DNA of 13,083 nt. Source: Oleimicrobium sp037445575 (GTDB lineage Bacteria > Zhuqueibacterota > Zhuqueibacteria > JANLFK01 > Oleimicrobiaceae). Position 1 is the first letter of the stretch. Each line of letters starts with the position of its first letter. The notes beneath the pieces were generated by a model. It did not search any database, was not told where the DNA came from, and was given only the letters and a program-made list of their open reading frames with translations. Position numbers and translations under genes: made by a program. Of the stretch, positions 1-7,383 are shown one piece after another. Location of the stretch: positions 1 to 13,083 of the forward strand of contig JBBIKH010000088.1 in the NCBI GenBank assembly GCA_037445575.1. Direction: 5' to 3'.

Positions 1-1
1 C

Positions 2-1027
2 TTTCAGGAGCTGGTGGCCAGTCGCGTCGTCTCCAGCTTTGAGACAGGGGCAAACATCGGCATCCAAAGTTCGATCCCTGTAGGGACGGCACTCGGCTCT
101 TCCACTGCCCTGGTCTGTGCGGCTGCCCTCGGCATCATGCACCTTTTCCACCTGGAAATGCCGACGATAGAGATCCCCTCCCTCTGCTATCGGGCGGAGA
201 GACGCGTGTGGGGTACGAACGCGAGCATTGCCGATCACCTGACGGTCTGCCTGTGCAGTGCAAACGAGATACTGGCCATCCGCTGCCAGCCGGGGGAAAT
301 CATCCAGCGCGTGCCAGTGCCGAAGGAGACCCGGTTTGTGGGCCTGAACACCATGATCGGCGGAAAAGGGGACGACGAGCGCTACCTCCAAACGAAAGTT
401 GCGGCCTGCATGGGAACCAAGATCATCGTCAAACACCTGCGCAAGACAGAGCGGCACACCCAGACGTTCGGTGGCTATCTTTGCAACATCCCCGTGGCCG
501 ACTTTGCGTCCTATCGGCGATTGCTTCCTGCCAAGATCACCGGCAAGCAGTTCCGGGCAGCACACGGTACCCTCCAGGAGTACGGCCTGACAATCTGCCC
601 TTCCACCACGTATCGAGTTCGAAGTTGCACAGAGCATTTGGTGATGGAGCATCGGCGTGCCGAACAGATGTTGGCCCTGCTCACCGACGTAGAGGGGGAA
701 CTGGACGAAAGGATGGCGCGCGTTGGCCGATTGATGTATGACTCGCACGAGAGTTCGCGCCGCGACTGCAACCTCTCCAATCAGGAAGCCGACCTCCTGG
801 TGAGCCTCGTAAAAGAGCGCGGACCGGAGCATGGACTGTACGGCGCAAGGGCCACCGGGCGTCGCGCCGGCGGCACCGTGGCGGTGGCTGCTGCGGTCGA
901 CAGTGACTACGAGCTCCGGAATGTGCTTGCGCAGTACCACGACGCCACCGGCATCCAGGGCCGCCTCCCCACCGGTTCATCGCCGGGCGCCCTCTTGGGC
1001 TCGGTCACCACGGCGCAGTTTTCGTGA
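2..1027 (+). CDS. Divergent L-arabinokinase/galactokinase-like GHMP kinase, 5'-truncated by window
   Basis: The frame is open from the first bases of the window, so the N-terminal part (roughly the first 100 residues of this family) lies upstream. The GTG at 14 is internal, not a convincing start. GHMP kinases phosphorylate small metabolites, here probably the C1 or similar hydroxyl of a sugar. The ATP loop is IPVGTALGSSTA (nt 77-112). The segment from GTNASIADHLT through NEILAIRCQPGEII lines up by eye with plant L-arabinokinase GAPCGIMDQM...ANKLLAMVCQPAEV, keeping the presumed catalytic Asp (nt 233-235). A galactokinase-type segment SHESSRRDCNLSNQEADLLVSLV follows in part, and the C-terminus has GSSPGALLG like arabinokinases. 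Oddities: the usual GIDSGIRH motif is replaced by GLNTMIGGKG, and the glycine loop reads TGRRAGGT instead of TGGGxGGT. The family call is secure; the substrate is not. A 55-nt gap separates it from the next gene. Confidence 0.8.
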   Translation, partial: FQELVASRVVSSFETGANIGIQSSIPVGTALGSSTALVCAAALGIMHLFHLEMPTIEIPSLCYRAERRVWGTNASIADHLTVCLCSANEILAIRCQPGEIIQRVPVPKETRFVGLNTMIGGKGDDERYLQTKVAACMGTKIIVKHLRKTERHTQTFGGYLCNIPVADFASYRRLLPAKITGKQFRAAHGTLQEYGLTICPSTTYRVRSCTEHLVMEHRRAEQMLALLTDVEGELDERMARVGRLMYDSHESSRRDCNLSNQEADLLVSLVKERGPEHGLYGARATGRRAGGTVAVAAAVDSDYELRNVLAQYHDATGIQGRLPTGSSPGALLGSVTTAQFS

Positions 1028-1082
1028 GATCGAACCTGTGGCCACCCGTCGCTCCAATCAACCGCACAATTGAAGGCACGAC

Positions 1083-1793
1083 ATGACCGTGGACGCGTTT
1101 TTCCGGAATGGGTTTTTCGCCATCTTTAGCCTACTGACTGTGATGCGCCTATACTACCGAGCCAAGGCGGGGTTGCTGCGCAATCGCCCCCCTCTGCGCG
1201 CAGAAGGAAATCTTGTGCTGGCCGCGCGTGTGCTCTTCGGGGCGCCTCTGATCGCGGCAACGGTTTGGTACGGCATTGATCCCCAGAGTGCATCCTGGAT
1301 GGCCGTCCACCTCCCTTTGGGCATGCGCCTGACAGGGCTGGTGCTGGGACTGGCAGCGCTCACGTCGTTGTGGGCGGTACATCGCGCGCTTGGTGACAAT
1401 TTCACCACCTCTGTGGTGCCAAAAGCGCACCACACACTGGTGCAGAGCGGCCCTTACCGATGGATCAGGCACCCCATGTACAGCTCCTATCTGGTGCTGT
1501 TTCTTGCCGCTTTTTTGGTGTCGGAGAACGCCGTCATCGGCCTATCGGGTACTGCCATCATCCTCTCTCTGATGACGTTGCGCCTCCGTAAGGAAGAAGC
1601 GCTGCTCATCGAACGATTTGGCGATCGCTACCGCCACTACATGCAAACCACAAGAAAGTTTTTCCCCTCCGTCGATCCGCGCTGGTACACGCGGTGCGCG
1701 GCCTTTCGGGAAAGGCAAGCGCCGGTGGTGGAGGTTCACCCCCGCGAGGCGACTGTTCTCGCGCGAAGCAATAGACTGACCGACAATGCTTGA
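1083..1793 (+). CDS. Isoprenylcysteine carboxyl methyltransferase (ICMT)-family membrane protein
   Basis: This 236-residue protein has several hydrophobic membrane segments (about residues 8-24, 44-63, 82-99 and 133-166). The ICMT/phospholipid methyltransferase core is HTLVQSGPYRWIRHPMYSSY (residues 117-136), followed by the C-terminal signature EEALLIERFGDRYRHYM (171-187) and an R...FFP motif. In characterised relatives these two segments bind S-adenosylmethionine at the membrane face. Bacterial members methylate varied or unknown substrates, and bacteria generally lack prenylated CaaX proteins, so the true substrate cannot be named. The charged tail after residue 197 is not part of the core. 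ATG at 1083 is preceded by a weak GAAGG about 7 nt upstream. The end of the gene overlaps the next start by 8 nt, which suggests translational coupling. Confidence 0.85.
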   Translation: MTVDAFFRNGFFAIFSLLTVMRLYYRAKAGLLRNRPPLRAEGNLVLAARVLFGAPLIAATVWYGIDPQSASWMAVHLPLGMRLTGLVLGLAALTSLWAVHRALGDNFTTSVVPKAHHTLVQSGPYRWIRHPMYSSYLVLFLAAFLVSENAVIGLSGTAIILSLMTLRLRKEEALLIERFGDRYRHYMQTTRKFFPSVDPRWYTRCAAFRERQAPVVEVHPREATVLARSNRLTDNA

Positions 1794-2742
1794 GGGACGG
1801 AGGATAATAGTCACTGGGGCCTCGGGGTTGATCGGCAGAGCACTGTGTGCTCACCTCGCGCAGCAAGGGTATGAGGTTGTGGCCCTCAGCCGCTCGCCGG
1901 CGAACTTCCCCGACCTGGGCCCAGGCGTGGAGGTGGTCGGATGGAACGCCCGCGACTCCCTCGGCCTCTCTCCCGTCGTTGAGGGCGCTAACGGGATTGT
2001 GCATTTGGCAGGCGAAAACCTCGCTACGGGGCGATGGACAAGAACGAAGAAGGTCCGTATTTTGGAGAGCCGCCTCACCAGCGGCAAGGCGCTCGCGGAG
2101 GCGCTCACCCGACTCGACCGCAGGCCAGAGGTTTTTGTCCAGGCCTCTGCGGTGGGCTATTACCCGGCTGGTGTCCGGGAGCCTCTTTCCGAAGATGCAG
2201 CCCCAGGGGCAGGTTTCTTGTCCGACCTGGTGCTACAGTGGGAACATTCGACCGCACAGGTTGAAGAGCTTGGGATCAGGCGAGTCATCGTCCGCTCTGC
2301 ACTGGTGCTGTCCAGGGCAGGGGGCGTTCTGAAGAAGCTGCTGCTCACCTTTCGCCTGGGCATCGGCGGCCACTTTGGTTCCGGTGAGCAGCCCTTTCCT
2401 TGGATCACCCTTGATGATGAAGTCGCGGCCATCGCCTTCCTTTTGCGGCAAAAAGCAGCATCAGGACCGTATAATCTGGCTGCACCGGAAATGGTCACCA
2501 TGCGGGAGTTTTGCCGCATGTTAGGCAAAGTAATGCGCAGACCAAGCTGGTTCCATGTGCCTGCCCCTGTGCTGCGCGTGTTTTTCGGGCAGATGGCCGA
2601 TGATGTCCTGTTGACCGGGAGCTGGGTTAGCCCATGGCGACTTCTGGACTTGGGCTTTACGTTCCGGTACGGGGAGCTCGGCGTTGCCCTGCAGCATCTG
2701 CTCGAGAGGCGACCCGACGTGAGCTGCGAGGGAGGATCCTGA
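1786..2742 (+). CDS. TIGR01777-family NAD(P)-binding epimerase-like protein (YfcH-like)
   Basis: This 318-residue protein is an atypical/extended short-chain dehydrogenase of the TIGR01777 (E. coli YfcH, cyanobacterial/plant cell-division SulA-like) family. The N-terminal Rossmann motif is TGASGLIGRAL (residues 10-20). The family hallmark HLAGENLATGRWTRTKK sits at 73-89, followed by RILESR (91-96). The active-site-region segment is SAVGYYP (121-127). The C-terminal half carries PFPWITLDDEV (203-213), GPYNLAAP (227-234) and the terminal SPWRLLDLGFTF (282-293). Length and motif order match the family, so it looks intact. The biochemical role of the family is not established, and nucleotide binding is the only function I would assert. 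ATG at 1786 lies inside the end of the preceding methyltransferase gene, and the stop is 1 nt before the next GTG, so it is the middle gene of a coupled trio. Confidence 0.9.
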   Translation: MLEGRRIIVTGASGLIGRALCAHLAQQGYEVVALSRSPANFPDLGPGVEVVGWNARDSLGLSPVVEGANGIVHLAGENLATGRWTRTKKVRILESRLTSGKALAEALTRLDRRPEVFVQASAVGYYPAGVREPLSEDAAPGAGFLSDLVLQWEHSTAQVEELGIRRVIVRSALVLSRAGGVLKKLLLTFRLGIGGHFGSGEQPFPWITLDDEVAAIAFLLRQKAASGPYNLAAPEMVTMREFCRMLGKVMRRPSWFHVPAPVLRVFFGQMADDVLLTGSWVSPWRLLDLGFTFRYGELGVALQHLLERRPDVSCEGGS

Positions 2743-2743
2743 G

Positions 2744-3652
2744 GTGGGTTCCCCGTCCAATCGCCAGTCCACCGTGTGTACGGTGCTGCGTCGCCATGGT
2801 GGCCCCGAGGTGGTCATTGCCCCTGGGGAGCCGGTAGTGATTATCGGTGAAAAGATCAATCCCACCGGTAAGAAGCAGTTCGCCGCGGAGTTGCGACGTG
2901 GTGAGCTGGCCAGGGTCCGCCAGTGGACCCGCGAGCAGACATCTGCCGGCGCCGGAGTCATCGACGTAAATGTGGGGACCGACGGCGTCGACGAAGTGGC
3001 ACTGTTGGCTGCGGCCGTGCGTGCCGCCATGGAGAGCACCGATTTGCCATTGTCCATCGACACCGGCAACCCGAAGGCGATGGAGGCGGCGCTGGCCGTC
3101 TACCAGGGCAAGGCCATCCTCAACTCCACCACCGGTGAACGACGCGCTCTGGAGGCAGTCCTGCCGCTGGCCGTTCGTTATGGAGCGGCGGTCATTGGCC
3201 TCTGCTACGACGAAGAGGGCATTAGCCCCGACCCGATGCGCCGGCTGGCAGTGGCGGAAAAGATCGTCAACCACGCGGTCGCGGCCGGGATGCAGCTCGA
3301 TGACGTGATCCTCGATCCGCTCGCCGTGCCGGTTGCCACCGACACCCGGGCAGCGGCGGTGACTATAGAGACGGTGCGATTGATCAGGCAACACCTGGGC
3401 ACCAACATCACGCTGGGGGTGAGCAATACTTCTTTTGGGCTTCCGGATCGGCTTGCCATCAACCTTGCTATGCTCGTCATCGCGATCGCCGCAGGAGTCA
3501 CCTGTCCCATAACCGACCCCACACGCCCCGAAGTGATGAAAGCGGTGCTGGCGTGCGATCTCTTGGCCGGCCGCGACGAAATGGCCACCCGCTGGCTCGG
3601 TTACTTTCGGCGTAGCACCCAGGGAGAACATAGCGGCAATGAGCCGCAATGA
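2744..3652 (+). CDS. Pterin-binding (methyltetrahydrofolate:corrinoid-type) methyltransferase
   Basis: This 302-residue TIM-barrel protein belongs to the dihydropteroate synthase/MetH pterin-binding/AcsE superfamily. Visible motifs are IIGEKINPTGKK (33-44), DVNVGTDGVDE (74-84), LSIDTGNP (103-110), AILNSTTGE (124-132), DDVILDPLAVP (186-196) and LGVSNTSFGLP (224-234). By analogy with AcsE/MetH, Asp106, Asn127, Asp191 and Asn228 would line the pterin pocket. The GEKINPTG opening and GVSNxSFGLP motif point to a methyltetrahydrofolate methyltransferase rather than folate-synthesis FolP. The expected acceptor, a small corrinoid protein or CFeSP, is not encoded nearby. The start is GTG at 2744 with a GGGAGG-type ribosome-binding site 9-13 nt upstream, 1 nt after the preceding stop. 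About 30 residues precede the barrel, ending in a VVIAPGEP segment that I recall as common in this subfamily. Confidence 0.85.
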   Translation: MGSPSNRQSTVCTVLRRHGGPEVVIAPGEPVVIIGEKINPTGKKQFAAELRRGELARVRQWTREQTSAGAGVIDVNVGTDGVDEVALLAAAVRAAMESTDLPLSIDTGNPKAMEAALAVYQGKAILNSTTGERRALEAVLPLAVRYGAAVIGLCYDEEGISPDPMRRLAVAEKIVNHAVAAGMQLDDVILDPLAVPVATDTRAAAVTIETVRLIRQHLGTNITLGVSNTSFGLPDRLAINLAMLVIAIAAGVTCPITDPTRPEVMKAVLACDLLAGRDEMATRWLGYFRRSTQGEHSGNEPQ

Positions 3653-3800
3653 CGAGAGCAGGCTGCCGGGAGCGGCTCCACGTAAGCAAGCACCTCAGAC
3701 CAAACCGCACGCATGGCGGCAAGGTGGTGCCAAGGTGAACGCGGCGCCGCTGGCACGGGTTGGCCGAAGCAAAGCAACAGCAGAGACAAGAGCAGAGGGT

Positions 3801-5600
3801 ATGAAGATAGGATATTTGAATGGGGAGCGGTTCAAACGAGCGATTCTGGCCGGCTCCCACTTTGTGATCCGTGCCCAGCGCGAGCTCAACGAAATCAACG
3901 TCTTTCCCGTGGCCGATGCAGACACCGGCACCAACATGGCGAGCACCATGTGGTCGGTCGCTGAGGCGGTGGCACAATGCGACGGCCATTCCGTCGCCGA
4001 TGTGGGCAAGGTAGTGGCCGAGTCGGCGCTCAATGGGGCACGGGGCAATTCCGGGGCGATCCTGGCCCAGTTTTTCGAAGGGCTGCGCCAGGAGCTACGG
4101 GGCAAGCTACGGGTGTCCGCGCACGCCTTTGGCAAAGCAGCCTTGCGGGCAGCCGAGCGAGCGCGGGAGGCCATCGCTAATCCTCGGGAAGGCACCATCA
4201 TTACCGTGATGCGGGACTGGGCCACCCACTTCCACCGACAGTCCGCTACCAAGAGGGACTTTGCCGAACTGCTGCGCGAGTCTTTGGGCGAAGCCCGCCG
4301 CTCCCTTGCCGAGACGCCAAAGCAGCTGGACGTGCTCGCGCGCGCCGGGGTAGTAGACGCCGGGGCGCAGGGTTTCGTCCGCCTCTTGGAGGGGATTGTC
4401 GACTTTATCGAGACAGGACGAATTCGCGGTGCGGCGCTCCGCCGTCGGGTAAGAACGCGCCTCCGCCTGCCCCGCCGCCAGGAGCCGCAAGAGTCCACGT
4501 ACCCCTTCTGCACCGAATGTCTGCTGCTGGAAGCGCGGGTGGGGCGCCGTCGCCTCAGGACTTTGCTTGAGAAGATGGGCGACTCCCTCATCGTGGCCGG
4601 GCGGCGCGCCAAGATGCGCGTGCACCTGCACACAGATGAGCCGCAGCGGGCCCTGGCGCTCTTGCGCAGGTACGGTGAGGTCTCAGCGGTCAAGGTAGAC
4701 GACATGCGCGCCCAACAGCAGGACGTCACGCAGCGCCAGCCGCGCACGGGCATCGCCGTGGTCACCGACAGCTCCTGCGATCTGCCCAAGGACTTCCTCG
4801 ACGAACACCAGGTCTTTATGGTGCCGCTCACGGTCCGTTTCGGGGAGGCCTCCTACTTGGACAAGGTGGAACTGGAACCCGAGGCGTTCTACCGTCAGCT
4901 GCTCGCCTCGAACGTCCATCCCACCACCTCGCAGCCGGCCCCAGGGGACTTTGTGCGCGTCTACCGCCGGGCCCTCGCCAGGTTCCGATCTGTGGTGGCG
5001 GTGCACCTTTCTGGAGCGCTGAGCGGCACGCTGCAGGCGGCCAAGATCGCAGCGCAGCAGTGCCCAAAAGGGAAGGTGCACGTCGTCGACGGAAAATGCG
5101 CCTCAATCGCCTTGGGACTGGTGGTGGAGCAAGCGGGGGAGGCGATACGTCAGGGGCTTGACGCCGAAGAGGTGGTGCAGCGGGTGCTGCAGGCAGCGGC
5201 CAATGTGCGCATCTTCGTGGCGGTACCGACGCTCCGCTATCTCATGCGCAGCGGTCGCGTGGGCTGGCTCAAGGGTGGGGTTGGCACACTGCTGGGGATC
5301 AAGCCAGTGATCAGCCTCGACCGCGAGGGCGCCGCCGTCGAGGTGGCCAAAACCCTCGGCGGCAAGATGGCCCTGAAGAGAGTGCTCAAGCTGGCCCTCA
5401 GGCACGCGCGGCAGTACCCTGCACCTCGCTTTGCCGTGGCGCACTCGCATGCGCCGGAGTTGGGACAGTGGCTCGCTGCCCAGCTTGAGGCGGCAACCGG
5501 GCAGCGAGGCATATGGGTTCTAGACGCCGCCCCCGCGCTTGGCGCGCACGTAGGTCCGGGGGCGGCCGGGGTCGCCGTGCTGGGGATGAAGAGCACCTGA
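3801..5600 (+). CDS. Fused FakA-FakB-like protein: DAK2 kinase plus middle domain plus DegV fatty-acid-binding domain
   Basis: From ATG 3801 the protein has 599 residues. Residues 1-205 are a DAK2 domain: NVFPVADADTGTNM (33-46, metal/nucleotide Asp residues), LNGARGNSGAIL (77-88), EGTIITV (130-136) and AGVVDAGAQG (182-191). Residues 235-310 match the FakA middle domain, with FCTE (236-239) and the RVHLHT His pair (273-278), equivalents of the Cys/His metal site described for FakA. From residue 315 onward is a complete DegV/FakB domain: VTDSSCDLP (321-329), TTSQPAP (375-381), LSGALSGT (403-410), YLMRSGR (480-486) and HVGPGAAGV (583-591). In the Fak system the kinase phosphorylates a fatty acid presented by the DegV protein, giving acyl-phosphate; here both partners are one chain. 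An ATG at 3639 in the same frame would add 54 basic, low-complexity residues and overlap the previous gene by 14 nt. I prefer 3801 because MKIGYLNGERF is a family-typical N-terminus, though the ribosome-binding site there is poor. plsY follows after 25 nt. Confidence 0.88.
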   Translation: MKIGYLNGERFKRAILAGSHFVIRAQRELNEINVFPVADADTGTNMASTMWSVAEAVAQCDGHSVADVGKVVAESALNGARGNSGAILAQFFEGLRQELRGKLRVSAHAFGKAALRAAERAREAIANPREGTIITVMRDWATHFHRQSATKRDFAELLRESLGEARRSLAETPKQLDVLARAGVVDAGAQGFVRLLEGIVDFIETGRIRGAALRRRVRTRLRLPRRQEPQESTYPFCTECLLLEARVGRRRLRTLLEKMGDSLIVAGRRAKMRVHLHTDEPQRALALLRRYGEVSAVKVDDMRAQQQDVTQRQPRTGIAVVTDSSCDLPKDFLDEHQVFMVPLTVRFGEASYLDKVELEPEAFYRQLLASNVHPTTSQPAPGDFVRVYRRALARFRSVVAVHLSGALSGTLQAAKIAAQQCPKGKVHVVDGKCASIALGLVVEQAGEAIRQGLDAEEVVQRVLQAAANVRIFVAVPTLRYLMRSGRVGWLKGGVGTLLGIKPVISLDREGAAVEVAKTLGGKMALKRVLKLALRHARQYPAPRFAVAHSHAPELGQWLAAQLEAATGQRGIWVLDAAPALGAHVGPGAAGVAVLGMKST

Positions 5601-5616
5601 TACGTTTCCGGGAGTG

Positions 5617-5625
5617 AACACAATC
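5617..5625 (+). promoter_or_regulatory. Start-deciding spacer for plsY (SD-like GGGAGTGA at 5610-5617)
   Basis: GGGAGTGA at 5610-5617 resembles the anti-Shine-Dalgarno target and sits 8 nt before ATG 5626. The in-frame GTG at 5614 lies inside this sequence, so it is unlikely to be the initiator. The ATG gives the family-typical short N-terminus before the first membrane segment. Confidence 0.45.
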
Positions 5626-6270
5626 ATGTACCGTCTATTGTTGACAAACGTCCTGAGTTCCATGGCGGGGTCAATACCTACCAGCATAATCGACAGCAAG
5701 CTCTTTCGTGGCATCGACATCCGTGACTTTGGTAGCGGCAATGCCGGCGCCACGAACGTCCTGCGCGTCTTGGGGTGGAAGCTGGCGCTGGTGGTCATGG
5801 TGGTGGACGTGGCCAAGGGCTTCGTTGCGGCGTATTTCATCGCCCCTCTTGCTTTTGCGGCTTTTCCGTCACACCCCGCTCTGGTTCAGATCCTGGCCGG
5901 GGCAAGTGCAGTGGTGGGACACATCTACACTGTGTTCGCCGGCTTTCGAGGGGGAAAAGGTGTTGGCACCGGGGCAGGCGTTATGTTGGCCCTGTATCCG
6001 CTCCCTACGCTCATCTGCGTGGCGGTATTTCTGACAGTGGCCTTTAGCACCCGCTACGTATCGCTGGCCTCGCTGACCGCGGTGACCCTGTTGCCGCTGC
6101 TGCTTGTCCTGCTCAAGTTCCTGTTTCATCAGCCCCTTGATTTCTACCTTTTGCTGTTCGCCATACTCGTGGCAGGGCTGATCGTGTTTGCTCACCGCAG
6201 CAACATCCGCAGACTCCTCGCCGGTACGGAAAACCGCTTCGGGCGCGCTCGCCAAGGAGCTTCTGCGTGA
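5626..6270 (+). CDS. plsY: Acyl-phosphate:glycerol-3-phosphate acyltransferase PlsY
   Basis: PlsY is an integral membrane enzyme that transfers an acyl group from acyl-phosphate to the sn-1 position of glycerol-3-phosphate, making lysophosphatidic acid, the first step of phospholipid synthesis in many bacteria. From ATG 5626 it has 214 residues, normal for the family. All three cytoplasmic signatures are present: GSIPTS (15-20) followed by RDFGSGNAGATNVLR (33-47); GHIYTVFAGFRGGKGVGTG (98-116), whose glycine-rich FRGGKGVGT binds phosphate; and AHRSNIRRLLAGTENR (189-204). Hydrophobic spans are around 53-70, 85-100, 117-140, 142-168 and 172-190. It follows the FakA-FakB fusion by 25 nt, so the acyl-phosphate donor may be made by its neighbour. 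No plsX is in the window. A GTG at 5614 in the same frame is an alternative start adding four residues. Confidence 0.95.
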   Translation: MYRLLLTNVLSSMAGSIPTSIIDSKLFRGIDIRDFGSGNAGATNVLRVLGWKLALVVMVVDVAKGFVAAYFIAPLAFAAFPSHPALVQILAGASAVVGHIYTVFAGFRGGKGVGTGAGVMLALYPLPTLICVAVFLTVAFSTRYVSLASLTAVTLLPLLLVLLKFLFHQPLDFYLLLFAILVAGLIVFAHRSNIRRLLAGTENRFGRARQGASA

Positions 6271-6350
6271 GACGGCAGAACCCCAAGCTGTGTTGGGCAC
6301 CGCAGAAGTGACCCCTTTGGCCACACTATGGCAGCCGCCAAGATGGACAG

Positions 6351-6371
6351 ACGTGAAGCTCTGCTTCATGT
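6351..6371 (+). other. Short hairpin between plsY and rnz
   Basis: In the 188-nt gap 6271-6458, ACGTGAAGC (6351-6359) can pair with GCTTCATGT (6363-6371) around a TCT loop: nine pairs, one of them G-U. No T-run follows, so it does not look like an intrinsic terminator. The rest of the gap holds no gene or promoter that I can support. It may be an mRNA-stability element or chance. Confidence 0.25.
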
Positions 6372-6436
6372 GCCACCTTGGCCCCATCGTGCCTGCTTAG
6401 CAGCCGCTCCCCTTCGCTTACAGGATCCACAGGTCC

Positions 6437-6453
6437 GGGGAGGAGAGGAAAGG
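6437..6453 (+). promoter_or_regulatory. Purine-rich ribosome-binding region for rnz
   Basis: A continuous purine tract containing AGGAGAGG (6441-6448) and AAAGG ends a few bases before GTG 6459. This favours GTG 6459 over the in-frame ATG at 6378, which has no ribosome-binding site and would add 27 residues before the family-conserved N-terminus. Confidence 0.6.
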
Positions 6454-6458
6454 TACAG

Positions 6459-7382
6459 GTGAGACTTATATTTCTTGGCACAGGGGCTTCGGTACCTATG
6501 CCGAACAGGGCACTGCCTGCGATGGCGCTGCTGCACGAAGGAGCCATCACGCTCTTTGACTGCGGGGAGGGAACGCAGTTCCAGATGCTGCGCGCGGGGC
6601 TTTCGGCGCACAAGATTTCCTGCATTTGCATCTCCCATCTGCACGGAGACCACCTGTTTGGCCTTCCGGGGCTCTTGGCCTCACAGACTCTCATGTCACG
6701 CACAAGCCCTTTGCACATCATCGGCCCCTCAGGTCTTGGGGAGTATCTGCACCTCTGCCAGCGCTTGACCGGTACATCGCCATCGTTCGCGTTAAGGATC
6801 ACGGAGTTTGCGCCAGGTCAAGAACCCATGCGGGTGCGGTTGCGAAAAGCCACCCTCGAGGCACGGCCGTTGGAGCACACCTCTTTCTGTCTGGGCTTCC
6901 GTTTTGTGGAAGACGACCGCCCCGGCAAATTTGACGTCAGTGCGGCGGCACGCCTTGGCATCCCGGCTGGACCGCAGCGGGCGGCGTTGGTGCGGGGCGA
7001 GGCGATCCGTTTGCCAGATGGCCGCCTGGTAGAACCGGAAGCAGTTGTTGGCCCGCCACGGCCGGGCCGAAAGCTTGCCTACTGCGTTGATACCCGTCCC
7101 TGTCCTTCTGCCCTCCAGCTTGCCGACGGGGCGGATGTGCTCATCCACGATGCCACCTTTGCCGCTGACGAGGAAGAGCGCGCGGTGGAGACCGGACACT
7201 CCACAGCGCGACAAGCAGCCGAGATTGCCGCACAGGCACGCGTCCGGAGCCTTTTCCTCACACACATCAGCGCGCGTTATGTGAACGATGTCGCCCCTCT
7301 TGCGAAGGAGAGTCAGGCGGTCTTTCCGGGTGCAGTGGTAACTTATGACCTCATGACCGTGGAAGTCGCCGGGAGGGAATGA
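6459..7382 (+). CDS. rnz: Ribonuclease Z (tRNA 3'-endonuclease)
   Basis: RNase Z is a zinc beta-lactamase-fold endonuclease that removes 3' trailers from tRNA precursors. From GTG 6459 the protein has 307 residues, the usual bacterial short form (about 300-310). It begins VRLIFLGTGASVP, as family members do. The metal motif SHLHGDHLFGLPGLL spans about residues 59-73 (HxHxDH at 60-65). Further ligands and family motifs are HTSFCLGFRF (His140), YCVDTR (Asp211), LIHDATF (228-234), GHSTARQAA (His247) and LTHISARY (His269). The exosite region between the HxHxDH motif and HTSFCL is of normal length. Everything needed for activity is present. The stop is 1 nt before the GTG of the EamA transporter gene, so the two are probably co-translated, although no functional link is known to me. 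Confidence 0.95.
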   Translation: MRLIFLGTGASVPMPNRALPAMALLHEGAITLFDCGEGTQFQMLRAGLSAHKISCICISHLHGDHLFGLPGLLASQTLMSRTSPLHIIGPSGLGEYLHLCQRLTGTSPSFALRITEFAPGQEPMRVRLRKATLEARPLEHTSFCLGFRFVEDDRPGKFDVSAAARLGIPAGPQRAALVRGEAIRLPDGRLVEPEAVVGPPRPGRKLAYCVDTRPCPSALQLADGADVLIHDATFAADEEERAVETGHSTARQAAEIAAQARVRSLFLTHISARYVNDVAPLAKESQAVFPGAVVTYDLMTVEVAGRE

Positions 7383-7383
7383 C

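Noticed and set aside
1914..1925. 12-bp palindrome CCTGGGCCCAGG
   Set aside because: A palindrome this short is expected by chance in GC-rich coding DNA and explained by the codons for DLGPG in the TIGR01777 gene.
2657..4831. Long reverse-strand open frames opposite the pterin methyltransferase and Fak fusion genes
   Set aside because: They have compositionally biased translations (Ser/Arg- or His/Arg-rich) and no motifs, and they lie antisense to genes with conserved family signatures.
6188..6400. Possible 70-codon gene spanning the end of plsY and the gap
   Set aside because: It starts inside conserved plsY motif 3 in another frame, lacks a ribosome-binding site and has no recognisable features.
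6378..6458. Longer rnz start at ATG 6378
   Set aside because: There is no ribosome-binding site, and the added residues precede the family-conserved VRLIFLGTG beginning. GTG 6459 has a strong purine-rich region in front of it.
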